Assembly: GCA_025463165.1 (NCBI GenBank)
Contig: JAOBAU010000386.1
Span: 1 to 42,256, forward strand
Direction of reading: 5' to 3'
DNA from: Acidobacteriota bacterium
GTDB lineage: Bacteria > Acidobacteriota > Thermoanaerobaculia > Gp7-AA8
DNA length: 42,256 nucleotides
In this document: one piece after another, positions 7,717 to 15,379 of the stretch
Position numbering within the stretch: the first letter of the stretch is position 1
How the letters are laid out: each line of letters opens with the position of its first letter
Translations under genes and position numbers: made by a program
The notes under the pieces: model-generated
Database searches by the model: none
What the model saw: the letters and a program-made list of their open reading frames with translations, nothing else
What the model was told of the DNA's origin: nothing

Positions 7717-8916
7717 TTACCGCCCACTCACCCGCACCACACTCACTTCACTGCTCCCCACATGATTCTTCGGCGTCCACGTTACCGGTCGCGTGACCTC
7801 CGTCGGCTCCTGGTAAAACGACTCCAGCATTTTCGTCAGCGACTCGCGATCGAGATCGCGGCCAGTTCGTTCCAATGCACGGACGAACAACTTCGCGGCC
7901 GCGAGCGCCGTAGCGCGGACGGGGGTTGGGGCGGGAAGCTCGGCGCGGCCGGCGACGGTGACATCGGCGCTCGACCACGGCACGGCCACGAACACGTTCG
8001 CGCCGTGCGGGGGCGGCGGGACGTAGTACGCGGCGGGGACGAGCAACGTGTTTGTGGTCAGCGGCAACGGCGTCATCAGCACGAGAATGTTCGGCGCGTG
8101 GGGATCGGTCGTGATGCGGTCGCCGAGATCGGGCGGTGCCTTTCCGGCGACGCGTACCTTTCCTTCGGTCGATGCGATCAGCGCGCGGCATTGCTCTTCG
8201 AGTCCGGCGAGGATCTGGAATCCGCCGGTGCCGAGGGCGGTGATGGTCGGGATGTGCGCGTCGGCGGTTCCGAATGAGGGGGCGATCGCGAACGGCTCTT
8301 CATCGAAGGTGAAGCGCGGCTCGATGCGGCGTCCGAAGATGCCGCCTTTCGCATTGATGCTCGCGTAATACGCGCTGACGACTTCGCGCACGCCGCTATC
8401 GCCCGGCGGCACGATCACGCCGACCACGATCGCGTCATCGCTGGTTCCGGGATCGCGATCGCTGCCGAGCAGCGGCAGATAGGCGACGAGATCATCGAGA
8501 TCGCTCATCGACATCCGATAGCGCGGCATCGCCGGCAGCAGACGATTCTTCGCCGGATCGCTGCCCATCGTGATGGCGCGCTTCAACATCGGCAGCGTGT
8601 ACGGCGGATGCGTACGCCCGCCGGCCGTCGCCACTTCGTACGGTTTCGCCAGCGCGTCCCACTGCAGATTCGTCGGCGTCACGCCGCCTTCCGCTCTCCC
8701 CTTTCCGTCGCGGCCGTGACAGCTCGCGCATGGCATCGCCGTGGCGCCGACTTCAACGTCTTCGGTGCCGACGAGTGCGACGATCGGCGTGCCGGACTGG
8801 CTCTCGCCGGTGCGATAGATCGCCCGGCCGCGCAGTTGTTGCGGCGTCAGCGTCGCGGCGGTGAGCGCGTGTGCGGCGAAGAGGAGCGCGAGCGTGACGG
8901 CGCGAGCGCGCGTCAT
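7717..8916 (-). CDS. Exported c-type cytochrome fused to a periplasmic ligand-binding-like domain
   Basis: The protein has 399 residues from the ATG at 8916. The signal peptide ends around ALTAATL (residue 20). A monohaem cytochrome c domain follows, with CASCH at residues 63-67 and a candidate axial Met in LPAMPRYRMS. From about residue 145, VVGVIVPPGDSGVREVVSAYYASINAKGGIFGRRIE is typical of type I periplasmic binding proteins of the branched-chain amino-acid receptor class. The remainder (TITALGTGGFQILAGLEEQC onwards) fits a shortened version of that fold. The gene lies four bases downstream of two SCO1 genes and is probably the last cistron of their operon. A role as periplasmic electron carrier or redox-linked sensor is inference. 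An upstream in-frame start at 8961 would overlap the SCO gene and precede the signal peptide. Confidence 0.8.
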   Translation of the reverse strand: MTRARAVTLALLFAAHALTAATLTPQQLRGRAIYRTGESQSGTPIVALVGTEDVEVGATAMPCASCHGRDGKGRAEGGVTPTNLQWDALAKPYEVATAGGRTHPPYTLPMLKRAITMGSDPAKNRLLPAMPRYRMSMSDLDDLVAYLPLLGSDRDPGTSDDAIVVGVIVPPGDSGVREVVSAYYASINAKGGIFGRRIEPRFTFDEEPFAIAPSFGTADAHIPTITALGTGGFQILAGLEEQCRALIASTEGKVRVAGKAPPDLGDRITTDPHAPNILVLMTPLPLTTNTLLVPAAYYVPPPPHGANVFVAVPWSSADVTVAGRAELPAPTPVRATALAAAKLFVRALERTGRDLDRESLTKMLESFYQEPTEVTRPVTWTPKNHVGSSEVSVVRVSGR

Positions 8917-8920
8917 GCGA

Positions 8921-9499
8921 TCAGTGCGTGCCCGCCGGGGTTTCGCCGCGATCGTTCGCAACGCTGACGATCACGTCATAGACGTCTTTCGGCTTCGCCA
9001 GCGCGAAGATTTTCTTCCACAGTCCGGTGCGATCGTTGCCGGCGATCATTAGGTTCAGGTGTTCCTCGCGCGTCGCCACGTACTGACCGACCTTTCGCAG
9101 CGCCGCCTCAACCTCCGCGGGCGATCCGGTCAGGAAATACCAGCCGCGCTTCGCGTTCATCTTCTTCGCGTAGTCGTGCAGCACCGCCGGCGTGTCGTTG
9201 GCTGGATCGACCGTGATGGAGATCAGATTCACTTCGGCGCCGAGGCGCGGGCCGAGCTCCTGCTGCGCGTGAATGAACGCGCGACCCATCACCGGACAGC
9301 TGCCGGTGCAGCTCGCAAAGAACGAGTTGATGACGACCGTCTTTCCCTTCATCAGATCGTTATAGAGATCGACGCGATGGCCATCCTGATCGACGAGTGA
9401 AATGTTCGCGAAGTACGACGCCGCGGGACTCTTCGGTGGCTCCTGCGCGAACACCGAAACGGCGGCCAGCAGCACGAATGCGAAAACGAATTGGCGCAT
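8921..9499 (-). CDS. SCO1/SenC family copper chaperone or thiol oxidoreductase
   Basis: The 192-residue exported protein opens with the signal peptide MRQFVFAFVLLAAVSVFAQ. The thioredoxin-like SCO fold shows FFASCTGSCPVMGRAF with Cys64 and Cys68. A candidate third copper ligand His lies in TREEHLNLMIAG, and LISITVDPANDTPAVLHDYAKKM is the usual SCO middle segment. SCO proteins deliver copper to the CuA site of cytochrome oxidase or reduce its cysteines. The start ATG overlaps the stop of the upstream SCO gene by one base. Open frame continues upstream to 9583, but that region belongs to the other SCO gene. Two tandem SCO genes beside a cytochrome c and near a huge copper oxidase point to copper handling in the periplasm. 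Confidence 0.9.
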   Translation of the reverse strand: MRQFVFAFVLLAAVSVFAQEPPKSPAASYFANISLVDQDGHRVDLYNDLMKGKTVVINSFFASCTGSCPVMGRAFIHAQQELGPRLGAEVNLISITVDPANDTPAVLHDYAKKMNAKRGWYFLTGSPAEVEAALRKVGQYVATREEHLNLMIAGNDRTGLWKKIFALAKPKDVYDVIVSVANDRGETPAGTH

Positions 9500-10083
9500 C
9501 ACTTCCCCTTCTCTTCGCCGCTCATCCGATCGATGACGGCGACGATCGATGAGGGAGCGGCCAGTCCGTCGATCCGTTCCCATCGACCCATCTTCTCATC
9601 GCCGACGAGCACGACGGGCGAATGCGCGGCGGGATCGGCGTTGAAAAGGCCGAGCGATTTCAGCAGCCGATCGACGTCCGTCTTCGCACCGGTGACGAGC
9701 GTCCATCCCGGTTTCGCGCCGAGACGTTTGCTCCAGACGGCGAGTCGCTCCGGCGTGTCGACGGTCGGATCGATGCTGACGGAAATCATCGCGACGTTGC
9801 GCGTGCCGAGCAGTCGCTGCACGCGCGCGAACGTCGCGCCCATCGTCGGGCAGATCGTCGTGCAGCTGGTGAAGATGAAGTTCATCACCACGACGCGGCC
9901 TTTCACGAGGTCGGTGTAGAAGTGAACCTGCTGGCCGGTCGCGGTGAGCATCGGCACGTCGGGGATCGTGTAGGTGCGCGAGGCGGCGGGCGGCGGAGCC
10001 GCCATCAGATGATGATGATGTTCCTGGGAAACGGCGGGGACAGCAATGGCGAGCGCGCAGAGCAGGAGAAAGGGACGATTCAT
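9499..10083 (-). CDS. SCO1/SenC family protein with His-rich N-terminus
   Basis: The 194 residues comprise a signal peptide (MNRPFLLLCALAIAVPAVSQ), then EHHHH at 21-25 as a likely metal-binding tail, then a SCO domain. The CxxxC motif is FTSCTTICPTMGATF (Cys74, Cys78), the His ligand lies in PAAHSPVVLVGDE, and MISVSIDPTVDTPERL is the family middle motif. It is the first gene of the SCO/SCO/cytochrome operon. A candidate ECF promoter (10099-10127) ends 15 bases before the ATG, and TGGAG precedes the ATG by six bases. It probably loads or protects copper sites in the periplasm. Confidence 0.92.
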   Translation of the reverse strand: MNRPFLLLCALAIAVPAVSQEHHHHLMAAPPPAASRTYTIPDVPMLTATGQQVHFYTDLVKGRVVVMNFIFTSCTTICPTMGATFARVQRLLGTRNVAMISVSIDPTVDTPERLAVWSKRLGAKPGWTLVTGAKTDVDRLLKSLGLFNADPAAHSPVVLVGDEKMGRWERIDGLAAPSSIVAVIDRMSGEEKGK

Positions 10084-10098
10084 CGGGGCTCCATTTCA

Positions 10099-10127
10099 GG
10101 AGTGTCGCATGCGGCGATTTCCCTACC
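10099..10127 (-). promoter_or_regulatory. Candidate ECF sigma promoter, site 2
   Basis: On the minus strand this reads GGTAGGGAAATCG, a seven-base spacer, then GCGACACTCC. It ends 15 bases before the first SCO gene. The first 17 bases are identical to the element upstream of the ECF sigma gene at 38380, and the second half is identical to site 1. It lies in the 87-base divergent gap between the SCO operon and the GT4 gene, and no plus-strand equivalent is visible. Confidence 0.72.
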
Positions 10128-10170
10128 CTCTTTCACGCCGGCGCGCGGCCCGGCGTCTTCATCGCAGACG

Positions 10171-11304
10171 ATGAGGGTGACGATCGTGGTCGGCAGTCTG
10201 CGCGCCGGCGGACAGGAGCGTGTCGCCGCGAACATGGCGAACCACTGGGCGGCGAAAGGGTGGCGGCCGTCGATCGTGACGATCTATCAGCGCGGACGCG
10301 AGATCGCGTTCGACCTGCATCCGAACGTTACCGTGCATGACGTCGGCTGGTTCCGCGCGCCGCGCGAGCACGAGCTTGATGCGGAAACGATGAGTGCGGT
10401 GGCGCGGGCGATGAATCTGTCGCGCGATTCCGAGGAGACGCTGCTCGCGGACGTGGTACTCGTTGGGCTGTTGCGGCGAACGATCATCGAGACTGCAGCC
10501 GATGCGGTGGTCTCGCTCGGTGATTCGACGAACATTCGGATGTTGCTTGCGACGGATGGACTACCGATGCGGCGGATCGTGTCGGAGCATTGCGATCCGC
10601 GGTTTTGCACGATCGGCGACTGGGAAGTTTTGCGGCGGCGGTTTTATCCGCGAGCGGATGCGGTGGTGACGTTGACCGCGGACGCGGCGGGTTTGATCGG
10701 GCGATACGGAACGCGCTGCACCGTCGTACCGAGCTTCGTCGTCGCGTCGCCGGTGCAGCGCAGTGGCACAACACATCACCGCGTGATCACCGTGACCAGG
10801 CTCGATCCTGCCAAGCGAATCGGGATGTTGATCGAAGCATTTGCGCGCGTTGCGCTGCAACATCCGCGGTGGCGGCTGGAGATCTGGGGCGACGGTCCGG
10901 AACGTGCGCGAGTGGATGCACACATCGAGCGGCTGTCGATGCGCGACCGCATCACGCTGCATGGCGCGACGCGTGACGTCTCCGCTGCGCTTGCGCGCGG
11001 CGACATCTTCGCGATGACTTCGGCGACAGAAGGATTTCCGAATGCGCTTTGCGAAGCGATGGCGGCCGGTTTGCCGGCGGTCGTCGTCGATTGCGGCGCA
11101 GGCGTTCGCGACATCGTGCGTGATGGCGTTGATGGACTGCTCGTTCGCAGTCACGCCATTCGCGACTTTGCATCGGCGCTCGAGCGGCTGATGTCGAATG
11201 ATGATGAGCGTCGCGCACTCGCGGCACGTGCGCCGGAGATCGTCGAGCGCTTCAGCGCGGCGCGGGTCATGGGTCAGTGGGAGGAACTGCTCGGATGGAA
11301 CTGA
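10171..11304 (+). CDS. Family GT4 glycosyltransferase
   Basis: The protein has 377 residues from the ATG at 10171. The N-terminal Rossmann domain starts VTIVVGSLRAGGQERVAANMA, a typical GT4 acceptor-side motif with the glycine loop. The C-terminal domain has ITVTRLDPAKRIGMLIEAFA, LEIWGDGPERARV, ITLHGATRDV, and the donor-binding EX7E-like TSATEGFPNALCEAMAAGLP. This is a retaining GT-B enzyme using a nucleotide sugar, usually cytoplasmic and glycan-assembling. In-frame codons continue upstream into the antisense of the SCO genes and are not coding. The gene overlaps the next glycosyltransferase by ten bases, so the two form a transcription unit convergent with the repeat-protein operon. Confidence 0.9.
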   Translation: MRVTIVVGSLRAGGQERVAANMANHWAAKGWRPSIVTIYQRGREIAFDLHPNVTVHDVGWFRAPREHELDAETMSAVARAMNLSRDSEETLLADVVLVGLLRRTIIETAADAVVSLGDSTNIRMLLATDGLPMRRIVSEHCDPRFCTIGDWEVLRRRFYPRADAVVTLTADAAGLIGRYGTRCTVVPSFVVASPVQRSGTTHHRVITVTRLDPAKRIGMLIEAFARVALQHPRWRLEIWGDGPERARVDAHIERLSMRDRITLHGATRDVSAALARGDIFAMTSATEGFPNALCEAMAAGLPAVVVDCGAGVRDIVRDGVDGLLVRSHAIRDFASALERLMSNDDERRALAARAPEIVERFSAARVMGQWEELLGWN

Positions 11305-12044
11305 TTCAGATGCTGTGGGTCGGGCCGCGGCTGTCGGTGATGGAGCGGCTGGCGCTGACGTCGTTCGTCGCGAATGGACACGAAACGCATCTCTACACCT
11401 ACGGCGACGTCGACGGCGTACCGGCCGGCGTCGTCGTGCGCGACGGCCGCGAGATCCTGCCGGAGTCGATGATCTTTTTCTATCGCGAGCATCGCTCGTA
11501 TTCAGGCTTCTCGAATTTCTTTCGCTACAAGCTGCTGCTCGAGCGCGGCGGCTGCTGGGCTGACACCGACATGATCGCGTTGCGGCCGCTCGCCTTCGAC
11601 GATGAGTACGTCTTCTCGAGCGAGGACTCGCCGAAAGGGGCGGTGATCAACGCCGGCTTCATCAAAGCACCGCGCGGCAGCGAGGCGATGCGCTTCGCGT
11701 GGGAGACGTGCGAGGCGAAGGATCGCGACAACATTCGCTGGGGCGAGACCGGACCGGCGCTGGTCGGCGCGACCGTCGAAAAATTCGCGCTGCAGCGTTT
11801 CGTTCGTCCGCCGGAGGTGTTCTGTCCGATCGGCTATCGCGAGTGGGAGTTACTGCTCGCGCCGGAACCGCCTGCTTTGCCGCTGTCGTCTGTGGCGGTT
11901 CATCTCTGGAACGAGATGTGGCGGCGCGGCGGGCGCGACAAAGATGCGTCGCACGATGCGGGCTCGATGTATGAGGAGTTGAAGCGGCGCTACGCGATCA
12001 GAACAGAAACGCGATCCGCCGCAGGAAGCGCGAGTACTTCATGA
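11295..12044 (+). CDS. GT32-like DXD glycosyltransferase
   Basis: The 249-residue protein has the features of the DXD sugar-binding (Gly_transf_sug/GT32) family. It opens ELIQMLWVGPRLSVMERLALTSFVANGHETHLYTY. It then has FSNFFRYKLLLERGGCWADTDMIALRPL, in which DTD is the metal/nucleotide-sugar motif and FRYKLLLERGG is the family hallmark. HLWNEMW near the C-terminus matches the usual late His-Trp motif. It starts inside the end of the GT4 gene. Its last 47 bases overlap the convergent 684-residue gene on the other strand. It is likely to act with the GT4 enzyme on a glycan or glycosylated protein. Confidence 0.85.
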   Translation: MELIQMLWVGPRLSVMERLALTSFVANGHETHLYTYGDVDGVPAGVVVRDGREILPESMIFFYREHRSYSGFSNFFRYKLLLERGGCWADTDMIALRPLAFDDEYVFSSEDSPKGAVINAGFIKAPRGSEAMRFAWETCEAKDRDNIRWGETGPALVGATVEKFALQRFVRPPEVFCPIGYREWELLLAPEPPALPLSSVAVHLWNEMWRRGGRDKDASHDAGSMYEELKRRYAIRTETRSAAGSASTS

Positions 12045-14052
12045 TCGTCTCGACGTACTCGTTCGCCAGCTGCTCGGTGTAACCGCGCTCGGCGAGAAAC
12101 GTTCGCGTCTCGCTCTTCCACGCGTTGCGCGCGGCGGCGTTGCGCGGCGTGCCCATGTAGCGGCCGACGACCTCGTCCCAGTCGCCGAATTTTTCCATGA
12201 ACGCGACCTGGAACAGCTCGCTCGTCGCGGCATCATTGCGCATCGTCGACTGCGTCTTGTCGTACGCGATCTTCATCGCTTCGCGCATCGCGGCCATGCC
12301 GCGGCGTTCGGCGACGCGATTCACTCGATAGATCTCGCGCAGGTAATCGACGGAGCCGCGCACGTAGCGCTTGCCCGAATAGCCGCCGAAGATGAAGCGC
12401 GCATCTTTCGCGGCGCAGCGCACCGAACCGGCCGGGTGATAGGCGTTGCGATGACGCGACGCGAACGACAGCGAGTCATGATCCATGAAGACCATTCGCA
12501 AACGCCATTCGCCATCTTCGAAGACGCTTCGCAATCCGGCGTTGCGCGATACGAACGATTCTCCTTCGCTGTGTCCGCGCGCGCCGAGGAGCGTTCCCCA
12601 CATGCGGCCGAACTGCGCCATCGCGTCGAGGTAATTCGCGTTGGCGCGGCGGCGATTCGCGCGCACCGCGTACGCGGCGTCGAGATAGCTCGCGTAGCTG
12701 CGATACGGAATGCGCGGCGGCTCGTAGACGCAGAGAATCTCGTCGAGCAGCTCATCGGCGAAACGCCGTGCGGCGGCGGGCGTGAAGTCGACGCCGCGAT
12801 CGCGGCCGAAGAAACGCGCATCGCCGTTCGGCGCGAGATATGCGGCGAGCCGCTCGAGGCGAAAGGACGTTGTCCCGACCTGCACCGCCTGCGCCGGCTT
12901 GATCTGGCCGAGGAATTCGAGCGTGAGCGAGAGCTCGTTGATCGGCGGCTCGCGATCCTTCTTCTGCTGGCTGGCGAGCTCCGCGACGCAGTCATTCATC
13001 CGCTCGCGCATCGCTTTGTAACGCTCGCCGAAGACGTGCGGCTCGGTGAAGTAATCGAGCACGTCGAATTCGCCGTCGGGCGTCGGGATCGTGTAGACGG
13101 TGGCGAGGTGAATCGTTCGCGACATCGGCGCATCTACGCCGTGCACGCTGCGATAGAGCCGCGACAAGACGCTCGCCTGCGACGTCTCGAACGCGAGGAG
13201 ATGTTCCATCGAGCCGCCGTGCAGGAAGTGCGAGTTCGGCACGATGTAGCCGCCGCGCGAGAAGACGACGTCGAACGGAAACGGCTCGCGCACGCCGGCG
13301 CGTTTGATCTCGATCTCGATGTCGCTGCCGGGCGGCTTGATCACCGCGACGACGGTGCCGACCGGATGCTCGACGAGCGTGTTGATGTCGTCGCTCGTTC
13401 GTTCGGTGGTGAAGCGAATGGTCGCGTCGCGGCCGAGGTGCTCGACGATCGCCCGATCCATCGGCGCGAGCGTGGAGAGGATGTGATCGGCCTCTTCGTA
13501 GACGAGGTGGTGACCGTAATCGGGCTTGCTTCGCAGTCCGCGCGAGCGGCGGAGATCGCGTTCGATTTGTGCGACGACTTCCTTCGCGCCGAACGTGTAT
13601 CGCGCCAGCGTCAGACGGCAGTCGCGTGCGGCGATGTGAAGAAAGTCGCCGAGCCCTGTATCGGTGGCGATCGATTCATGCACGCGCGCGAGGCGAGACA
13701 TCCGTGCGCGAAGGTGGTGTGCGTCGATGCCGGTGATGCGGAGCTCGCGCATCCACCAATGCCATTCCGATACGTCATCGGTTCGGAGCAGAAGATGTTC
13801 GAGGATGAGCGTTGCCGCGCGGCGCACAGGCCACGCTTCCGCGCCGTCGCGCGCAAGCTCCGCCGCCGTCCGCGCCAGTGCGCGGAGGTAGCCGCGTTGC
13901 GCGAGCACGGCGTCGACGAGCAGCGCGAGATCGCGATGCTCGCCGGCATGCTCGCGCACGAGTCGCTCCGCGCGCGCGCTCGGACGCCGCGGGCGAACCG
14001 GTCGCATCGTGGGGCGGAGCAGACGCTCGCGCCCCGGAGAGATGCTCGACAC
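11998..14052 (-). CDS. Large protein of unknown family with faint kinase-like signatures
   Basis: The 684-residue protein is one I cannot assign to a named family. Residues 1-200 are Arg-rich and helical. From about 232, VGTVVAVIKPPGSDIEIEIKRAG could be kinase-type strands with a nucleotide-binding Lys (239 or 250). SMEHLLAFETSQASVLSRLY (281-300) could be helix C with its Glu. GHSEGESFVSRNAGL (His494, Asn504) then WRLRMVFMDHDSL (Asp524/526) mimic the HxD...N and metal-Asp order of aminoglycoside-phosphotransferase-like folds. This is inference from spacing only. The start is GTG at 14052 or ATG at 14007, and neither has a good ribosome site. It lies nine bases downstream of the Gly/Thr/Lys repeat protein and probably acts on it or with it. 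Confidence 0.6.
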   Translation of the reverse strand: MSSISPGRERLLRPTMRPVRPRRPSARAERLVREHAGEHRDLALLVDAVLAQRGYLRALARTAAELARDGAEAWPVRRAATLILEHLLLRTDDVSEWHWWMRELRITGIDAHHLRARMSRLARVHESIATDTGLGDFLHIAARDCRLTLARYTFGAKEVVAQIERDLRRSRGLRSKPDYGHHLVYEEADHILSTLAPMDRAIVEHLGRDATIRFTTERTSDDINTLVEHPVGTVVAVIKPPGSDIEIEIKRAGVREPFPFDVVFSRGGYIVPNSHFLHGGSMEHLLAFETSQASVLSRLYRSVHGVDAPMSRTIHLATVYTIPTPDGEFDVLDYFTEPHVFGERYKAMRERMNDCVAELASQQKKDREPPINELSLTLEFLGQIKPAQAVQVGTTSFRLERLAAYLAPNGDARFFGRDRGVDFTPAAARRFADELLDEILCVYEPPRIPYRSYASYLDAAYAVRANRRRANANYLDAMAQFGRMWGTLLGARGHSEGESFVSRNAGLRSVFEDGEWRLRMVFMDHDSLSFASRHRNAYHPAGSVRCAAKDARFIFGGYSGKRYVRGSVDYLREIYRVNRVAERRGMAAMREAMKIAYDKTQSTMRNDAATSELFQVAFMEKFGDWDEVVGRYMGTPRNAAARNAWKSETRTFLAERGYTEQLANEYVETIMKYSRFLRRIAFLF

Positions 14053-14061
14053 GCGCGGACG

Positions 14062-14493
14062 TTACTTCTTGCCGGTCTTCGCGCCGCCGGTGGTCGACTT
14101 GCCGCCACCGGTCGTCGTGGTCCCGCCGCCTGTGATCGACTTGCCGCCGCCGGTCGTCGTGGTTCCGCCACCCGTCGTCGTCTTGCCGCCACCGGTCGTC
14201 GTTCCGCCACCGGTCGTGGTTTTGCCGCCGCCGGTCGTCGTCCCGCCGCCCGTGGTCGTCTTCCCGCCACCGGTCGTGGTCTTGCCGCCCGTGGTCGTCT
14301 TTCCACCACCGCCGGTCGACTTGCCGCCGCCCTTTCCGCCTTTACCCTTCTTGCCCTTGGTGATCTTCTTGATCGGTTTCGAGCCGAGGGCGATCGTGAT
14401 CGCGGTCAGGAACTCTTTGGCGCATGCGCGGCTGACGGTGATCACGACGACATCGCTGCCACCACCACCGCCACCATTGGTTTTGCCACCCAT
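14062..14493 (-). CDS. Gly/Thr/Lys repeat protein, possible modified peptide or surface protein
   Basis: The 143-residue protein has three parts. The first is a Gly-rich N-terminus (GGKTNGGGGGGSD). The second is a conserved-looking hydrophobic/amphipathic segment, VVVITVSRACAKEFLTAITIALGSKP (15-40), containing the only Cys. The third, after a Lys/Gly linker, is about 80 residues of repeats of the type KTTTGGG and TTTGGG, ending in GKK. The minus strand is clearly the coding one, because the ATG at 14493 has a perfect AAGGAGGT five bases upstream, the best ribosome site in the area. The opposite strand also lacks stops but has no comparable start. It sits between a GT2 glycosyltransferase and the 684-residue protein with 9-11 base gaps. 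The Thr clusters would suit O-glycosylation or phosphorylation. The function is unknown. Confidence 0.75.
   Translation of the reverse strand: MGGKTNGGGGGGSDVVVITVSRACAKEFLTAITIALGSKPIKKITKGKKGKGGKGGGKSTGGGGKTTTGGKTTTGGGKTTTGGGTTTGGGKTTTGGGTTTGGGKTTTGGGTTTTGGGKSITGGGTTTTGGGKSTTGGAKTGKK
14080..14328 (-). repeat. In-frame tandem repeats encoding KTTTGGG/TTTGGG units
   Basis: About a dozen degenerate 18-24 base units encode Thr3-4 and Gly3 blocks separated by Lys (residues 56-138 of the repeat protein). On the plus strand they appear as variants of CCGCCGGTCGTCGT. Unit length varies in multiples of three, with KTTTGG, KTTTGGG, TTTGGG and TTTTGGG forms, so expansion and contraction have kept the frame. 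Synonymous changes between units suggest selection on the peptide more than recent slippage. Confidence 0.85.
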
Positions 14494-14498
14494 GACTT

Positions 14499-14506
14499 AC
14501 CTCCTT
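14499..14506 (-). promoter_or_regulatory. Perfect Shine-Dalgarno site of the repeat protein
   Basis: The minus strand reads AAGGAGGT, ending five bases before the ATG at 14493. It matches the anti-Shine-Dalgarno sequence fully and overlaps the stop codon of the upstream GT2 gene. The other genes of this operon lack such a site, so the repeat protein is probably made in much greater amount than its neighbours. Confidence 0.85.
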
Positions 14507-15284
14507 ATGCCGGGAAACGTACTTCTGTCGTCTGCAAAGACGATTCGGCCGCATCCTTTGTGAATGTGAGCGGCGCATAACGAGGCCGCGTCCGCAGCCA
14601 GGCGGCGTTGCGAATCCCCTCTTCGGCCATGCGCCGCTTCGGATCGTGATGGCTCAGCCGGTTGTAAAGCATGAGCGGCTCGGCGATGTGATGCGCGCGC
14701 CGCGTCGTCGCCATCTCGAACATCGGAAACATGCATGCGAGGTCCTCGGTGATCCGCAGCCAGCGTCCGCGCTCGTCGCGAAAATCATTCGGATCGATGA
14801 GATCCCACAGCCACTTTTTCCACGTGCGGATCGCGGTGCCGAGCCAGCGCTCGCCGCGGAAATCCGTAATGTCATCGCGATACGCGGGCCAGCGTCCCGG
14901 ATGTCCGGACTGATTGCTGATCCAGCTGCCGTACGTCATCCAGCAGCCGCTCTCCTCGTACGCCGCAACGATGCGCGCGAACGCGTCATCATCGATCAGC
15001 CAGTCGTCGCCATCGAGAATGACGATGATGTCTTCCGCCTCGGCGCCGCTGCGCTCGATGGCGCTGACGATGTTGCGCATCGGGTAACGCCGCCGCGCGT
15101 TCTGCACGATCACGAAACGCTCGTCGCCGCCGCTCGCTTCGAGCGCACGTTCGTACGTTTTGTCGCCGCGCCGATCGACCGTCACGAGCGCCCGCCAGCC
15201 GCCGTAACTCTGGCGGCGCACGGAAGCGAGGCAGTCGCCGATGAACGCCTCACAACGGCCGCAGTTGATGACGACCTTCAGCAT
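14505..15284 (-). CDS. Family GT2 glycosyltransferase
   Basis: This is a 259-residue GT-A fold enzyme. It begins LKVVINCGRCEAFIGDCLASVRRQSYGGW, the normal GT2 start with the SVRRQSY helix. The nucleotide-sugar motif is ILDGDDWLIDDDAF near residue 91-100, and acceptor-side conserved blocks (MTYGSWISNQSG, ITEDLACMFPMFEMA) follow. No membrane helix is present, so it is soluble or peripheral in the cytoplasm. It is the first gene of the operon with the Gly/Thr/Lys repeat protein. The gap to that gene is 11 bases, and its stop lies in that gene's ribosome site. Direct glycosylation of the repeat Thr residues is an attractive but unproved role. Confidence 0.87.
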   Translation of the reverse strand: MLKVVINCGRCEAFIGDCLASVRRQSYGGWRALVTVDRRGDKTYERALEASGGDERFVIVQNARRRYPMRNIVSAIERSGAEAEDIIVILDGDDWLIDDDAFARIVAAYEESGCWMTYGSWISNQSGHPGRWPAYRDDITDFRGERWLGTAIRTWKKWLWDLIDPNDFRDERGRWLRITEDLACMFPMFEMATTRRAHHIAEPLMLYNRLSHHDPKRRMAEEGIRNAAWLRTRPRYAPLTFTKDAAESSLQTTEVRFPA

Positions 15285-15379
15285 GCTCTGTACGGGAAGA
15301 CGCGCCCGCGTTGCACGACGTGAAATCCTTCACGAAAGGGGACGGAAACGCGTCTTTTAGTCAGATGGAGGAATCCTGC

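Noticed and set aside
9622-10170. N-terminal extension of the GT4 glycosyltransferase frame
   Set aside because: It is antisense to the SCO gene and Arg-rich. The GT4 fold begins exactly at the ATG at 10171.
14080-14328. CRISPR-like array suggested by regular short repeats
   Set aside because: Repeats are contiguous, differ by whole codons, lack unique spacers and are in frame within a gene.
14009-14563. Plus-strand open frame encoding long Pro/Val repeats opposite the Gly/Thr/Lys protein
   Set aside because: It is the mirror of the repeat. It has no ribosome site, whereas the minus-strand frame has a perfect AAGGAGGT and defined non-repeat ends.
12436-14580. 714-codon plus-strand open frame antisense to the 684-residue gene
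   Set aside because: GC-rich codon bias leaves the antisense frame open. The translation is Arg/Ala-rich without motifs, while the minus strand has tight operon spacing.
15290-15320. Possible fourth ECF promoter upstream of the multicopper oxidase (GTACGGGAAGACG then GTTGCACGACG)
   Set aside because: Only scattered matches to the three good sites and a different spacing. Too weak to list as a feature, though worth including in a genome-wide scan.
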